DNA from: Roseinatronobacter ekhonensis
Lineage (GTDB): Bacteria > Pseudomonadota > Alphaproteobacteria > Rhodobacterales > Rhodobacteraceae
DNA: 64,000 bases
Reading direction: 5' to 3'
Assembly (NCBI RefSeq): GCF_900499075.1
Contig: NZ_UIHC01000008.1
Span: forward strand, 62,001 to 126,000
The translations under genes were made by a program, and so were the position numbers. This document shows, in pieces, positions 16,843 to 26,038 of the stretch; the stretch's first letter is position 1, and every line of letters starts with the position of its first letter. The notes beneath the pieces are model-generated. The model was not told the DNA's origin. It saw only the letters and a program-made list of their open reading frames with translations, and did not search any database.

Positions 16843-18369
16843 ATGGCCCGGCTGACCCCCGATTTCGAGCAATTCGAGGCCGCATGGGCGCGCGGTGAGA
16901 ACCAGCTTGTCTATATGCGCTTGGCGGCTGATCTGGATACGCCGGTGTCGCTATATCTGAAGCTGGCGGGGGCGGCGCGTGATAGCTTTATCCTTGAATC
17001 CGTCACCGGCGGAGAGGTGCGCGGGCGCTATTCCATCATCGGGATGAAGCCCGATCTGGTTTGGCAATGCCGCGATGGCAAGGCCAGCCTGAACCGTCAG
17101 GCGCGCTTTGATCCCGACGCATGGGACGCGCAGCAGGCCCCGCCATTGGATGCCCTGCGCGCGCTTCTGGCGGAATCGCGCATGGATATTCCCGAAGACC
17201 TGCCCGCCGCCTGCGCGGGTTTGTTCGGCTATCTGGGCTATGACATGATCCGGCTGGTCGAACACCTGCCCGATGTGAACCCCGACCCGATCGGTGCGCC
17301 CGATGCGCTGATGCTGCGCCCCTCTGTCGTGGCGGTGCTGGACGGGGTGAAGGGCGAAGTGATCGTGGTTTCGCCCGCATGGGTCGCGGGCGGTCTGCCC
17401 GCGCGCGCAGCCTATGCCCAAGCCGCCGAACGGGTGATGGATGCGGTCCGCGATCTGGAACGCGGTCTGCCAAGCGCCCCGCGCGAGCTGACAGAGACCG
17501 ATGCCCCCATTGGCGCGCCGGTGTCGAATTTCGCGCTGGATGACTATCTGGCAGCGGTCGAGACCGCCAAGGACTACATCCGCGCAGGCGATATTTTTCA
17601 GGTCGTGCCCTCGCAGCGCTGGTCGCAGCGGTTCAAACTACCTCCATTCGCGTTATACCGGTCCTTGCGGCGGATGAACCCTTCGCCCTTCATGTTCTAT
17701 TTCGACTTTGCCCTGTCCGAAGGGCCGTTTCAGGTGATCGGCGCGAGCCCCGAAATTCTGGTGCGCTTGCGCGATGGCGAGGTGACGATCCGGCCGATTG
17801 CGGGCACGCGCCCCCGTGGCGCGACCCCCGAGGAAGACCGCGCGCATGAGCAAGACCTGCTGGCCGATGAAAAGGAACTGTCCGAGCATCTGATGCTGCT
17901 GGACCTTGGCCGCAACGATGTCGGGCGCGTGGCCCGCATTGGCACTGTGCGCCCGACAGAGGAATTCGTGATCGAGCGCTACAGCCATGTCATGCATATC
18001 GTGTCGAACGTGGTGGGCGAATTGGCGGACGGTCAGGACGCGCTCTCTGCGCTGTTGGCGGGGCTGCCCGCAGGCACCGTTTCGGGCGCGCCGAAGGTTC
18101 GGGCCATGCAGATCATTGACGAGCTGGAGCCGGAGAAACGCGGCGTCTATGGCGGCGGCGCGGGGTATTTTTCCGCCAATGGCGAGATGGATATGTGCAT
18201 CTGCCTGCGCACCGCCGTTTTGAAGGATGAGACGCTCTATATTCAGGCCGGTGGCGGCGTGGTGTATGACAGCGACCCGCAGGCCGAATATGAGGAAACC
18301 GTCAACAAATCCCGCGCGCTAAGGCGTGCCGCCGAAGAAGCCGGGCGTTTCGCGCGCGGCAACGGCTAA
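16843..18369 (+). CDS. trpE: Anthranilate synthase component I
   Basis: 508 residues, full length. Converts chorismate with ammonia from TrpG to anthranilate, first step of tryptophan synthesis. Chorismate-binding motifs: IRPIAGTRPRG, DEKELSEHLMLLDLGRNDVGRV, GTVSGAPKVRAMQII and YGGGAGYF. The N-terminal domain has the tryptophan feedback-site element LESV and RGRYSIIG. No trpG lies in the window; the next gene is a methyltransferase. No leader-peptide attenuator is visible since the gene sits three bases behind ppiD. Confidence 0.95.
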   Translation: MARLTPDFEQFEAAWARGENQLVYMRLAADLDTPVSLYLKLAGAARDSFILESVTGGEVRGRYSIIGMKPDLVWQCRDGKASLNRQARFDPDAWDAQQAPPLDALRALLAESRMDIPEDLPAACAGLFGYLGYDMIRLVEHLPDVNPDPIGAPDALMLRPSVVAVLDGVKGEVIVVSPAWVAGGLPARAAYAQAAERVMDAVRDLERGLPSAPRELTETDAPIGAPVSNFALDDYLAAVETAKDYIRAGDIFQVVPSQRWSQRFKLPPFALYRSLRRMNPSPFMFYFDFALSEGPFQVIGASPEILVRLRDGEVTIRPIAGTRPRGATPEEDRAHEQDLLADEKELSEHLMLLDLGRNDVGRVARIGTVRPTEEFVIERYSHVMHIVSNVVGELADGQDALSALLAGLPAGTVSGAPKVRAMQIIDELEPEKRGVYGGGAGYFSANGEMDMCICLRTAVLKDETLYIQAGGGVVYDSDPQAEYEETVNKSRALRRAAEEAGRFARGNG

Positions 18370-18381
18370 CGAGAGCCGCCC

Positions 18382-19344
18382 ATGCCGCACGCCAAAACAA
18401 CCCCGTTCGCCATGCCCTTGCCCGACGCACTGGCCCATGTCGACCGCGTGTTCGGCATAGGCACGATACTGGCCGACGAAGGGCAGGACATTGTCGCGCC
18501 CTATTATGTGCAGTCAGAGCCGGGCTATAAACGCGTGCATTCCGAGAAGGGCTGCATGCATATGGCGCTGAACACTGACGGGGTTTACACCGCCGACGGG
18601 TATTTCACGCAAATCCGCGAAGTGGCCGACCAGATCCGGCAGGTTCAGGCAACCCGTGTTCTGGAATTGGGCAGCGGCATGGGGTTCAACACCATCGCGC
18701 TGGCCCCGGATCATGGGCAGGTGACCTTCACGGGTCTTGACCTGATGGCGCATCATGTCAGCACCGCGCGCAACGATGCCGGTCATCTGCCCAATGCCAG
18801 CTTTCGGCAGGGCAGCTATACGGAGATTCCGGAGGATCTGCGCGGGGCAGATGTCGTGTTCGGCTTTGAAACCTTGTGCTATGCCGCCGATCTGGATGCC
18901 GTAGCAGACCAGATCGCCGCCGCGCTGGCGCCGGGCGGGCGGTTCGTGATGTATGACGGATTTCGCCGCGCCGATTTCGCCGCAGCGCCCCAAGATGTCC
19001 AGACCGCCGCGCGCCTGTTCGAGGTGACGACGGCCGTGACCAACGGGTTTCACACCATCGAAGCCTGGGACGCAGCGCTTCGCCGTGCGGGGCTTGTGGT
19101 GCTGCGCTCGCAAGACCTGACCGATGCCTCTATCGCGGGGCTGCGCTATCTTCACAACCGCTCTGCGCGGTTCTTCCGGTCGTGGAAATACCGGCTGTTG
19201 CGCCATGTCATGCCGAAATACCTGATCCGAAACGCAGTGGCCGGGCTGGTTGGGCCATATATGATCGAAGGGGCCGGACCGCGCTCTGGCGACACGATGG
19301 GCGCGATCACCTATTCGGTGCTGGTCGTGGAAAAACCACGCTGA
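18382..19344 (+). CDS. Class I SAM-dependent methyltransferase
   Basis: 320 residues. The SAM-binding motif [16 protein letters not shown] is at about residues 93-107, the acidic residue of motif II in [10 protein letters not shown], and motif post-I/III around [13 protein letters not shown] and [12 protein letters not shown]. The region following looks like the small-molecule or lipid methyltransferases of the sterol/tocopherol type (the phrase [15 protein letters not shown]). The C-terminal basic stretch ([17 protein letters not shown]) might touch the membrane. It lies 12 bases behind trpE, but nothing ties it to tryptophan; substrate unknown. Confidence 0.8.
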   Translation: MPHAKTTPFAMPLPDALAHVDRVFGIGTILADEGQDIVAPYYVQSEPGYKRVHSEKGCMHMALNTDGVYTADGYFTQIREVADQIRQVQATRVLELGSGMGFNTIALAPDHGQVTFTGLDLMAHHVSTARNDAGHLPNASFRQGSYTEIPEDLRGADVVFGFETLCYAADLDAVADQIAAALAPGGRFVMYDGFRRADFAAAPQDVQTAARLFEVTTAVTNGFHTIEAWDAALRRAGLVVLRSQDLTDASIAGLRYLHNRSARFFRSWKYRLLRHVMPKYLIRNAVAGLVGPYMIEGAGPRSGDTMGAITYSVLVVEKPR

Positions 19345-19378
19345 TTTAGCACTTTTCCGAAGGGCCACGCGCGCGTAT

Positions 19379-20773
19379 ATGGCGGATATGTCCCAGAACC
19401 CGCCCCAGCTTCGCCCCGATCTCGCCCCGCGCGCGCAACTGCGCGATGCCGCCCCCCGTCCCGATCAGCCCACCATCGGCATGGTCAGCCTTGGCTGCCC
19501 CAAGGCACTGGTCGATAGCGAGCGCATCCTGACGCGGCTGCGGGCCGAAGGGTATGCGATTTCGCCCGATTACACGGGCGCGGATGCGGTGATCGTGAAC
19601 ACCTGCGGGTTTCTGGACAGTGCCAAGGCCGAAAGCCTGGATGCGATTGGCGAGGCGTTGACCGAAAATGGCCGCGTGATCGTCACCGGCTGTCTGGGGG
19701 CGGAACCCGACTACATCACCGGCGCGCATCCGCGCGTGCTGGCGGTGACCGGCCCGCACCAGTATGAACAGGTGCTGGATGCGGTGCACCGCGCCGTGCC
19801 GCCCAAGCCCGACCCGTTCATAGACCTTTTGCCGGAAAGCAGCGTCAGCCTGACACCGCGGCACTACAGTTACCTCAAGATTTCAGAGGGCTGTAACCAC
19901 AAATGCAAGTTCTGCATTATCCCCGACATGCGCGGGCGGCTGGTCAGCCGTCCGGCCCATGCGGTGGTTCGGGAAGCTGAAAAACTGGTTGCGGCGGGCG
20001 TGCGCGAATTGCTGGTCATCAGCCAGGATACCTCGGCCTATGGCGTCGATATCAAACATGGCGAAGACAGGGGCCACCGCGCGCATATCACCGATCTGGC
20101 GCGCGACCTTGGGTCTTTGGGCGCTTGGGTGCGGTTGCACTACGTCTACCCCTACCCGCATGTGCGTGATCTAATTCCGCTGATGGCCGATGGGCTGGTG
20201 CTGCCTTACTTGGACATTCCGTTTCAACACGCCCATCCCGATACACTGAAACGCATGGCGCGCCCTGCCCATGGGGAACGCACGCTGGACCATATCGCGG
20301 CATGGCGCGACATCTGCCCCGAAATCGCGCTGCGCTCGACCTTTATCGTCGGCTATCCCGGTGAGACCGAAGAAGAATTCCAGACCCTGCTGGATTGGCT
20401 GGACGAAGCACAGTTGGACCGTGTCGGCTGTTTTCAATATGAAAACGTCGCCGGTGCCCGCGCCAATGCCCTGCCCGACCATGTGCCCGACGCGGTCAAG
20501 GCCGAGCGCTGGGAGCGCTTCATGCACAAGGCCCAAGCCATTTCAGAGGCGAAACTGGCCGCCAAAGTCGGACAGGTGATGCAGGTGATTGTCGATGACG
20601 TGGACAGCGATGGCATTGCCACCTGCCGTACCAAGGCGGATGCGCCGGAAATCGACGGCAACCTGTTCATAGACGAGGGCGCGGGTGGGCTGACGCCGGG
20701 CGATATTGTCACCGTAGAGGTGGACGAGGCTGGCGAGTATGACCTTTGGGGCAAACTGCACGCGCCGAGCTGA
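19379..20773 (+). CDS. rimO: Ribosomal protein S12 methylthiotransferase
   Basis: 464 residues. Radical-SAM enzyme that adds a methylthio group to the conserved aspartate of S12. The N-terminal UPF0004 domain has its three cluster cysteines Cys40, Cys76 and Cys105; the radical-SAM motif CNHKCKFC gives Cys172, Cys176 and Cys179; a TRAM domain ends the protein. [24 protein letters not shown] is typical of RimO rather than MiaB. ATG at 19388 is an alternative start; neither has a strong ribosome site. Confidence 0.94.
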   Translation: MADMSQNPPQLRPDLAPRAQLRDAAPRPDQPTIGMVSLGCPKALVDSERILTRLRAEGYAISPDYTGADAVIVNTCGFLDSAKAESLDAIGEALTENGRVIVTGCLGAEPDYITGAHPRVLAVTGPHQYEQVLDAVHRAVPPKPDPFIDLLPESSVSLTPRHYSYLKISEGCNHKCKFCIIPDMRGRLVSRPAHAVVREAEKLVAAGVRELLVISQDTSAYGVDIKHGEDRGHRAHITDLARDLGSLGAWVRLHYVYPYPHVRDLIPLMADGLVLPYLDIPFQHAHPDTLKRMARPAHGERTLDHIAAWRDICPEIALRSTFIVGYPGETEEEFQTLLDWLDEAQLDRVGCFQYENVAGARANALPDHVPDAVKAERWERFMHKAQAISEAKLAAKVGQVMQVIVDDVDSDGIATCRTKADAPEIDGNLFIDEGAGGLTPGDIVTVEVDEAGEYDLWGKLHAPS

Positions 20774-20777
20774 GGTG

Positions 20778-20801
20778 GCGGCGCGGAATGCTCCGCGCCG
20801 C
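20778..20801. terminator. Inverted repeat after rimO, possible terminator
   Basis: GCGGCGCGGA-atgc-TCCGCGCCGC is a perfect 10-base-pair hairpin between the convergent ends of rimO and the next gene. There is no immediate T-run on either side, so intrinsic termination is uncertain. Confidence 0.4.
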
Positions 20802-20809
20802 GATACCGT

Positions 20810-21178
20810 TTACGGCACGATTTTTTGCGCCGTCTCCAGATAATCCAGGCCGTATTCGCGCAGCCGCGCGCCATTGCTGCCCTCGGATGCCTGATGCACA
20901 TATTCCAGCCTGACAGCCAGATCTTCGCTATCCGCGATCAGCTTGGCCAGTGCAACTTCAAGCGTATAGCTTAGCTGGTGCACATCTTCCATGTCATTGG
21001 GGGTCAGGCTGTCCTTGGCAAGAATCGTCGCCATGATCTGGTTATACTCGGAAAAGTTGGACAACGCCTGTTCCAGCGCTTCCGAGGGCTGCGGTGCGTA
21101 ATGATCGACAGCGTCTTGAGACAGCGCAGGCGTGGCCGCGAGCAAGGCGGCAAAAGCCAGCGGGGCAAGATATTTCAT
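20810..21178 (-). CDS. Small secreted protein, possibly DUF6746
   Basis: 122 residues: a signal peptide (1-20, cut after ALS-Q), then an all-helical, acidic domain beginning DAVDHYAPQPSEALEQALSNFSEYN. The DHY...F.EYN opening resembles proteins grouped as DUF6746, recalled from memory. No catalytic motif or cysteine. Periplasmic location is inferred. It converges with rimO and is separated from the next minus-strand gene by about 120 bases, so it may share its transcript. Confidence 0.72.
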   Translation of the reverse strand: MKYLAPLAFAALLAATPALSQDAVDHYAPQPSEALEQALSNFSEYNQIMATILAKDSLTPNDMEDVHQLSYTLEVALAKLIADSEDLAVRLEYVHQASEGSNGARLREYGLDYLETAQKIVP

Positions 21179-21300
21179 AGGTTTGGTCCTTCAGCCATGA
21201 GTTTGCGAATGGTCAGGAATGGCTTTGACCGCAATTGCGCATGGCTTGCCCTAACCCGAGTATTATTATCGGGTATTTGGACAACAGGCAAGACCCGCAG

Positions 21301-22341
21301 TCAGTTTTCTGCGGCGGGAATGGCGCGGGGGGTATGCGCCTCGTATTGGGTGCCCAGCCAATCGGTTGCGCAGCTATCGACCGCCGAAAGCTTCTCGCGG
21401 TCGGCCTCGCGCATGCGTGTGGACCGCATCAGCATGATCCGCCGCGCCAATGCGGCCCGTCCGCGCGGGCTGGCGGCAAACACCTCGTCAGGAATAAGCG
21501 CGTTGGCAGGCGTGCCATGGGTCAGCAACGCCTGATAATCCCCCAGCGCATGATACAGCGCCATAACGCAGTGCTCTTGGGTGGCAGGGCAGACCGCTTC
21601 GCAGGTGGCGCGCAAATGCAGCGCGGCAGGGGCCTGCGCCAGCCAGTCGGCCAAGTCGGCCTTGGTGGGCCGTGCGCCCTTGTGATAGCGGTGTTGCGGG
21701 TCGCCCGGGTGCAGCGCGGCGGCGCGTGCCTGCGTCAAAGTGCGATCCCGCCCCAGAAACAGCAGCGTGTCTGGATACCAGTCTTGCGCAATCACGCTGT
21801 CCTTGAATCCGTGTTCCTGACGCTTTGCCAAGCTTGTCAGGGCAAGCGCCAAGGCGCGCGGCTCTGACATCGCTGCGAATTGCGCCGCGGTGTCCAGATC
21901 GGCACCGGGCCGGAACACAGATGTCCAAGCCTGCGCAAGCGGATCCCCCTCTTTAGCCGCAAGATGCAACCAGTTTTGCCCCGATATGCCGCCGGGCGCG
22001 CGCAACAGCGCGATACGCCCGTCGCGGGGCAACGCCAACACAGCCGGTCCCTGCAAGGCGGCGTGCTTGTCGATCAGACCCAACAAGACCTGCGCCGTAA
22101 CATCGCCCGCTTGCGCCAGACCGGCCAGCGTCTGCAACCCTGCCAATTCGTCATCCGAAAGCCACGCGTCAATCGCGGCATCAAGACGCGCCGAGGACAT
22201 GCCAGAGGTCTGCGCCTGCGCCGCTTGGTAGGGCGCGAAACCAGCGATAGCCATAAGCCCCAGAACCGCCACAAGCCCGAAGAGCAAGGGTCGTTTCCCC
22301 GCCCCTTGCGTTGCTGCCAATGGACGCCTGCGTGTTGTCAT
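21301..22341 (-). CDS. Secreted or anchored helical repeat protein, function unknown
   Basis: 346 residues; not recognised. Residues 19-45 form a hydrophobic signal/anchor after a basic start (MTTRRRPLAATQGAGKR). The body is alanine- and leucine-rich helices arranged like Sel1/TPR-type repeats (AGDVTAQVLLGLIDKHAAL, KEGDPLAQAW). Cysteines in ATCEAVCPATQEHC and DSCATDW suggest disulfides. The start at 22341 (MTTRRR) gives the best signal; the segment upstream holds a terminator hairpin that may act as leader attenuator. Confidence 0.65.
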   Translation of the reverse strand: MTTRRRPLAATQGAGKRPLLFGLVAVLGLMAIAGFAPYQAAQAQTSGMSSARLDAAIDAWLSDDELAGLQTLAGLAQAGDVTAQVLLGLIDKHAALQGPAVLALPRDGRIALLRAPGGISGQNWLHLAAKEGDPLAQAWTSVFRPGADLDTAAQFAAMSEPRALALALTSLAKRQEHGFKDSVIAQDWYPDTLLFLGRDRTLTQARAAALHPGDPQHRYHKGARPTKADLADWLAQAPAALHLRATCEAVCPATQEHCVMALYHALGDYQALLTHGTPANALIPDEVFAASPRGRAALARRIMLMRSTRMREADREKLSAVDSCATDWLGTQYEAHTPRAIPAAEN

Positions 22342-22427
22342 GCCACGACTATGACGCGCACCATGCCGCGCGACAAGCACCTAGATGAAAAAAGCCATAG
22401 CACCCGGACAGACCCAGACCGCGCCAG

Positions 22428-22454
22428 AAAAAACCCGCCCTTCGCAGGGCGGGT
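22428..22454 (-). terminator. Strong intrinsic terminator on the minus strand
   Basis: On the minus strand ACCCGCCCT-gcga-AGGGCGGGT, a perfect 9-base-pair stem with a 4-base loop, is followed by TTTTTT (22433-22428). It terminates a transcript arriving from higher coordinates, yet no protein gene on that strand ends here. Confidence 0.85.
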
Positions 22455-22515
22455 CACTCACCCGCGTGTCGGCGGGACAGGGAGGAAAGTGTTTCCGACC
22501 CGATCGCCGAAAACA
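22428..22515 (-). ncRNA. Predicted FNR-controlled small RNA (or attenuator leader)
   Basis: Between a perfect FNR box (22550-22563) and the intrinsic terminator lies about 88 bases with no good reading frame. Placing the box at -41.5 predicts a start near 22515 and a transcript of about 88 nucleotides. It would contain a small hairpin GGAAA-cac-UUUCC, an unpaired C-rich stretch CCUCCCUGUCCCGCC able to pair with Shine-Dalgarno sequences, and a second stem GCGGGU-gagug-ACCCGC that competes with the terminator. The competing stems also fit a leader attenuator of the gene starting at 22341. The remaining intergenic bases to 22777 show nothing else. Predicted from layout only. Confidence 0.55.
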
Positions 22516-22549
22516 TATATATGACTATGATGTTTGACGCGCATCCACC

Positions 22550-22563
22550 TTGATCTGGATCAA
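22550..22563. promoter_or_regulatory. FNR/FixK-type binding site
   Basis: TTGATCTGGATCAA is a perfect match to the TTGAT-N4-ATCAA consensus of FnrL/FixK/Dnr regulators. It lies 35 bases before the predicted small-RNA start on the minus strand and 214 bases before the gene at 22778 on the plus strand. The minus-strand reading is preferred because of the terminator, but the plus-strand gene may also respond. Confidence 0.8.
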
Positions 22564-22777
22564 GGAGATTTGGGCAAGACCCCGATTGCGCGTAAAAATG
22601 CGCGAACAATAGACGCCGAAACACCGAATATGGGCAATATTGAGAACAATTATTTCTTCCCGCCATGTTTTTGCCCGATTTCTGCCGCGTCCCGGCCATG
22701 TCTCGTTTGCCAGCCCCATAGGCGGGCTGTAGTTTGGGCGCCACACATGCCTTCATCCATGACCCGGCAGGACACAG

Positions 22778-23677
22778 ATGACAGATATTGATCTTTCCAC
22801 CGCGCGCACAGACGCCGAATGGCTGGCCCGCCTGGACGAACTGGGCGATGAGCTGGGCGCATTCACACCCTTGGGCGCGCATCATGCGGCGTTTTATGCT
22901 GATGGCGACGACACACTGGTCGTCAGCTTTGAAACCGTGGCCGAATGCCGTGCAACCGGCCCCGAGCACAAGCCCTTGGGGCTGCTGGTCGCTCAAGCCA
23001 ATGGCTGGTCGAACCTGAGCGTGATCGCCCGCGCCCCGCGCTGGTTTCGCGACACCGAAGTGCTGGATTTCTTCGACGCGCAGATTGACGAGGGTTTTTT
23101 CGAGAGCTTCAAGCGCGTGCTGTTCTACGGCGCGGGCATGTCCGGCTATGCCGCCTGTGCCTTCAGCCTGACCGCACCGGGCGCTACCGTGCTGGCAATT
23201 GCCCCGCATGCCACGCTCGACCCGAAAATCGCACCGTGGGAGCGGCGGTTCAAATGGGCCCGGCGGCTGGACTTCCGGTCGCGCTTCGGCTTTGCGCCAG
23301 ACATGCTGGACGGCAGCCGCAACGCGTTTGTTCTGTATGATCCGTCGCAGCGCGCCGACAGCATGCATGCCACGCTGTTCCGTCGCCCGTTTGTGCATCT
23401 GCTGCGGACACCCCGCCTGTATGCCCCAACGCAAGAAGCGCTGGCACGGATGGACCTGCTGGCCCCCATGATCGAACTGGCCGCAACCGGACACCTGAAC
23501 GGCCAAAAGGCGGCGGCGCTGCTGCGCACTCGCCAGACCGATCAGGGCTATCTGCACGCCCTGACCCGCAAGATGGCCCGCAGCGGCCGCCCCACCCTGA
23601 CCGCCATCGCGGCCCGACACGCGCTGGCGCTGGCCCGACCAAAAGCCAAGCACAAACAGGCCGAACCCGTGGCGTGA
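22778..23677 (+). CDS. Conserved alpha/beta-hydrolase-like protein
   Basis: 299 residues. The centre has VLFYGAGMSGYAACAFSL, an elbow-like G-x-S-G-Y reminiscent of alpha/beta hydrolases, then VLAIAPHATLDPKIAPWE. Similar roseobacter proteins are often labelled phosphoadenosine phosphosulfate reductase, but no PAPS-reductase motif is present and I would not carry that name over. The C-terminus is basic (ARPKAKHKQ). Cytoplasmic, no signal. A perfect FNR box lies 214 bases upstream. Function unknown. Confidence 0.68.
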   Translation: MTDIDLSTARTDAEWLARLDELGDELGAFTPLGAHHAAFYADGDDTLVVSFETVAECRATGPEHKPLGLLVAQANGWSNLSVIARAPRWFRDTEVLDFFDAQIDEGFFESFKRVLFYGAGMSGYAACAFSLTAPGATVLAIAPHATLDPKIAPWERRFKWARRLDFRSRFGFAPDMLDGSRNAFVLYDPSQRADSMHATLFRRPFVHLLRTPRLYAPTQEALARMDLLAPMIELAATGHLNGQKAAALLRTRQTDQGYLHALTRKMARSGRPTLTAIAARHALALARPKAKHKQAEPVA

Positions 23678-23835
23678 CCCATCCCCGCCTGTCGCGGCGG
23701 ACAACGGTCAGCCATGAGTATTTTTGGCAAGATGAAATAGGCGTTTCAGCCCCAAACAGGCTCTGTGCAGGGGCGAACATGACATCGCGGGCGGTTCGGG
23801 CTAGTGTTATGGCACCGTCAGACACGAGGCCCGCC

Positions 23836-24432
23836 ATGACCGACACGACCCTTCGCAAGATCCAGACCCAAGGCGTACACCATATCACGCTGATCGGGGC
23901 AGACCGGGACAGCTCCATTGCCTTTTGGGAAGGGGTGTTGGGGATGCCGTTCATCTTCGACCAGCCCAATCTGGACGACCCGGATGAGGGGCACCTGTAT
24001 TTCGACCCGGGCGACGGGCGGTTGATCACGATTTTCACCAACGAGACCCGCAAGCCCGACCCCGCTGCCGTGCCAGAGGCGACGGGCAGCCTGCACCATC
24101 TGGCCTTCAACGTCTCTCAGGCGAGTTTCTGGCAAATCGCGGCGCGGCTGGATGCGCGCGGGGTGCGGCATTCGGGGCCGGTGGATCGCGGGTTTATGGA
24201 CTCGATCTATTTCCGTGACCCGCTGGGCCTGCGCATTGAATTGGCCAGCTACCGGTTCGAGCCGCCCGAAGGCTGCCGCCACGCCGATGTGATGATAGAG
24301 GCGCACCGCGTCCGCGTGGCAAACGGCGACCGCAACATCCAACGCGAACATCTGGCCGATGCGATAGAGGCGCTGGTGGAGCGACGGCAGGACTCGCTGA
24401 GTGCGGATCGGAGCGCGAAGAAGGGGTATTGA
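23836..24432 (+). CDS. VOC (glyoxalase/dioxygenase) family protein
   Basis: 198 residues. A single vicinal-oxygen-chelate module pair: GVHHITLIGADRDSSIAFWEGVLGMPFIF opens the first half and GSLHHLAFNVSQASFWQIAARL the second, with metal-ligand candidates His (VHHI, LHHLAF) and Glu (LRIELASYRFEP). This resembles ring-cleaving or glyoxalase-like enzymes of unknown substrate. The start at 23836 precedes the family's normal N-terminus; an earlier in-frame ATG at 23809 is possible. Confidence 0.82.
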   Translation: MTDTTLRKIQTQGVHHITLIGADRDSSIAFWEGVLGMPFIFDQPNLDDPDEGHLYFDPGDGRLITIFTNETRKPDPAAVPEATGSLHHLAFNVSQASFWQIAARLDARGVRHSGPVDRGFMDSIYFRDPLGLRIELASYRFEPPEGCRHADVMIEAHRVRVANGDRNIQREHLADAIEALVERRQDSLSADRSAKKGY

Positions 24433-24491
24433 GGGCGCTGGACAGATGACCACCTTGAGGTCAGACTGCTTGTACAATTTGAGCAGGCAGC

Positions 24492-25964
24492 ATGATTTCA
24501 AATATCCTTTCAAAACTCGAAGAAGAAGCAACATTGGTGCAAGCACTGGCGGCAATGGCCGCGCTTGCTCTGTTTGGTTTTGGCATCTTCAAGGGCATGA
24601 TCTGGCTTTGGAATAGGCTGTTCGCACAGCCCAAACCCGCAAAAGTAGAAGCCAGGGTTACCTTCGCTGACGAGCAAACCCGGCTGACCATGCCGGAGTT
24701 TCTGCGCATGCGAAAATTGCTGCGCGACGATATCATCGCCGAACTCGACCGCGCGGATGATGAGGAACGCAAGCGCCTGCAAGCGCGCATCAACGACCTG
24801 ACCGCACAGATCAATGACCCCGAAGGCGCGTTCGAGGCAGAGCGCAAGCGCTTGGCCGATCTGGAAGACAAGCTGTTGCGCGAGGGCAATGAACTGGGCG
24901 CGGAGCGGCTGAATTCTGCCATTGCGAAGCTGCGCGCGGGCAACACGGATGAGGCGGAAGCGATCTTTTTGGAAATCGCCGCACGCGAGGCCATGGCCGT
25001 GCAAGGCGCCGCGCGGGCCGAATTCGGCTTGGGCGAAATCGCGGAATCGCGGGTGGAGTGGCGGGCGGCGGCGCAGCACTACGCACGGGCGGCGGAGCTG
25101 GACCCAAGCTATGACACGCTGATCAAGGCCGGGGATTTGTTGTGGCGAGCGGGGCAGTATGAGGCGGCTTTTGAAAAGAACAAACGCCTTGTCGAATTGT
25201 CAAAGCAGGACTTCGGCGCGCGCGACCCGAAAACAGCGACGGCTTTGAACAACTACGCAGAATCACTCCGCGCTGCTGGCCAATATGCAGAGGCAGAGCC
25301 GCTTTACCGCGAGGCGTTGGAGATCGGGCGCGAAACGCTCGGCGACCGGCATCCCTCTTTAGCCATCCGCCTCAACAACCTCGCCGGGCTGCTGCGCGCC
25401 ACCGGGCGGCTTGCAGAGGCAGAGCCGCTTTACCGAGAGGCGTTGGAGATCAGGCGCGACACGCTCGGCGACCGGCACCCCGACACGGCCCAAAGCCTCA
25501 ACAACCTCGCCGGGATGCTGCACGCCACTGGACAGCATGCAGAGGCAGAGCCGCTTTTCCGAGAGGCGTTGGAGATCGGGCGCGACACGCTCGGCGACCG
25601 GCACCCCGATGTGGCGAGCAGCCTCAACAACCTCGCCGCGTTGCTGGAAGACACCGGGCGATATGGAGAGGCGGAGCCGCTTTCCCGAGAGGCGTTGGAG
25701 ATCGGGCGCGACACGCTTGGCGACCGGCACCCCGATGTGGCGATCTGGACCAACAACCTCGCCTTTTTGCTAGAAGCCACCGGGCGGGCTGACGCGGCGA
25801 CGCCGCTTTTTCTGCAAGCGACCGCGATTTTCCGCGCCGCGTTGGGCGATGACCACCCCAACACGCAAACAGTCGCCCGCAACACGCTGATCCACCTGCG
25901 CGAGCACGCCCCCGCCCACCCCGACCGGGCGGCGCTCGACGCCGTGTTCGGCGCGGCGGAGTAA
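24492..25964 (+). CDS. Membrane-anchored TPR protein (kinesin-light-chain type repeats)
   Basis: 490 residues. A hydrophobic segment at about 17-40 anchors the protein, followed by a charged coiled coil (about 70-145, [21 protein letters not shown]). From residue 155 the protein is built of TPRs; five 42-residue units at 259-468 share [31 protein letters not shown]...LNNLA, the kinesin-light-chain/TPR_12 type. Such proteins are protein-binding scaffolds. The tandem repeats are near identical in DNA, showing recent expansion. Partner unknown. The ribosome site is weak. Confidence 0.8.
   Translation: MISNILSKLEEEATLVQALAAMAALALFGFGIFKGMIWLWNRLFAQPKPAKVEARVTFADEQTRLTMPEFLRMRKLLRDDIIAELDRADDEERKRLQARINDLTAQINDPEGAFEAERKRLADLEDKLLREGNELGAERLNSAIAKLRAGNTDEAEAIFLEIAAREAMAVQGAARAEFGLGEIAESRVEWRAAAQHYARAAELDPSYDTLIKAGDLLWRAGQYEAAFEKNKRLVELSKQDFGARDPKTATALNNYAESLRAAGQYAEAEPLYREALEIGRETLGDRHPSLAIRLNNLAGLLRATGRLAEAEPLYREALEIRRDTLGDRHPDTAQSLNNLAGMLHATGQHAEAEPLFREALEIGRDTLGDRHPDVASSLNNLAALLEDTGRYGEAEPLSREALEIGRDTLGDRHPDVAIWTNNLAFLLEATGRADAATPLFLQATAIFRAALGDDHPNTQTVARNTLIHLREHAPAHPDRAALDAVFGAAE
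25266..25895 (+). repeat. Five tandem 126-base TPR-coding units
   Basis: Units start at 25266, 25392, 25518, 25644 and 25770, each 126 bases (42 codons). Units 2-4 are nearly identical over long stretches (shared GACACGCTCGGCGACCGGCA core and surrounding bases), unit 5 is the most diverged. Copy number is likely to vary between strains. Confidence 0.85.
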
Positions 25965-25976
25965 GCACAACCCGCC

Positions 25977-26005
25977 TTGCCCCTGCCCGCGTCACCCCTT
26001 ACACC
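25977..26005 (+). promoter_or_regulatory. Possible proS promoter
   Basis: TTGCCC (25977-25982), 17 bases, TACACC (26000-26005), 33 bases before the proS start. Moderate match only. Confidence 0.33.
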
Positions 26006-26038
26006 TGCGGCGAAACGCCCGCTGCCAAAGGACCCACC

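Noticed and set aside
21254-21274. Hairpin ACCCGA...TCGGGT downstream of the gene at 21301
   Set aside because: The loop is long and no T-run follows on the minus strand, so a terminator call is not justified.
22454-23704. A 416-codon minus-strand frame ending at the terminator hairpin
   Set aside because: Most of it is antisense to the gene at 22778-23677, and the remainder is rich in rare combinations with no domain; the terminator is better explained by a small RNA or leader.
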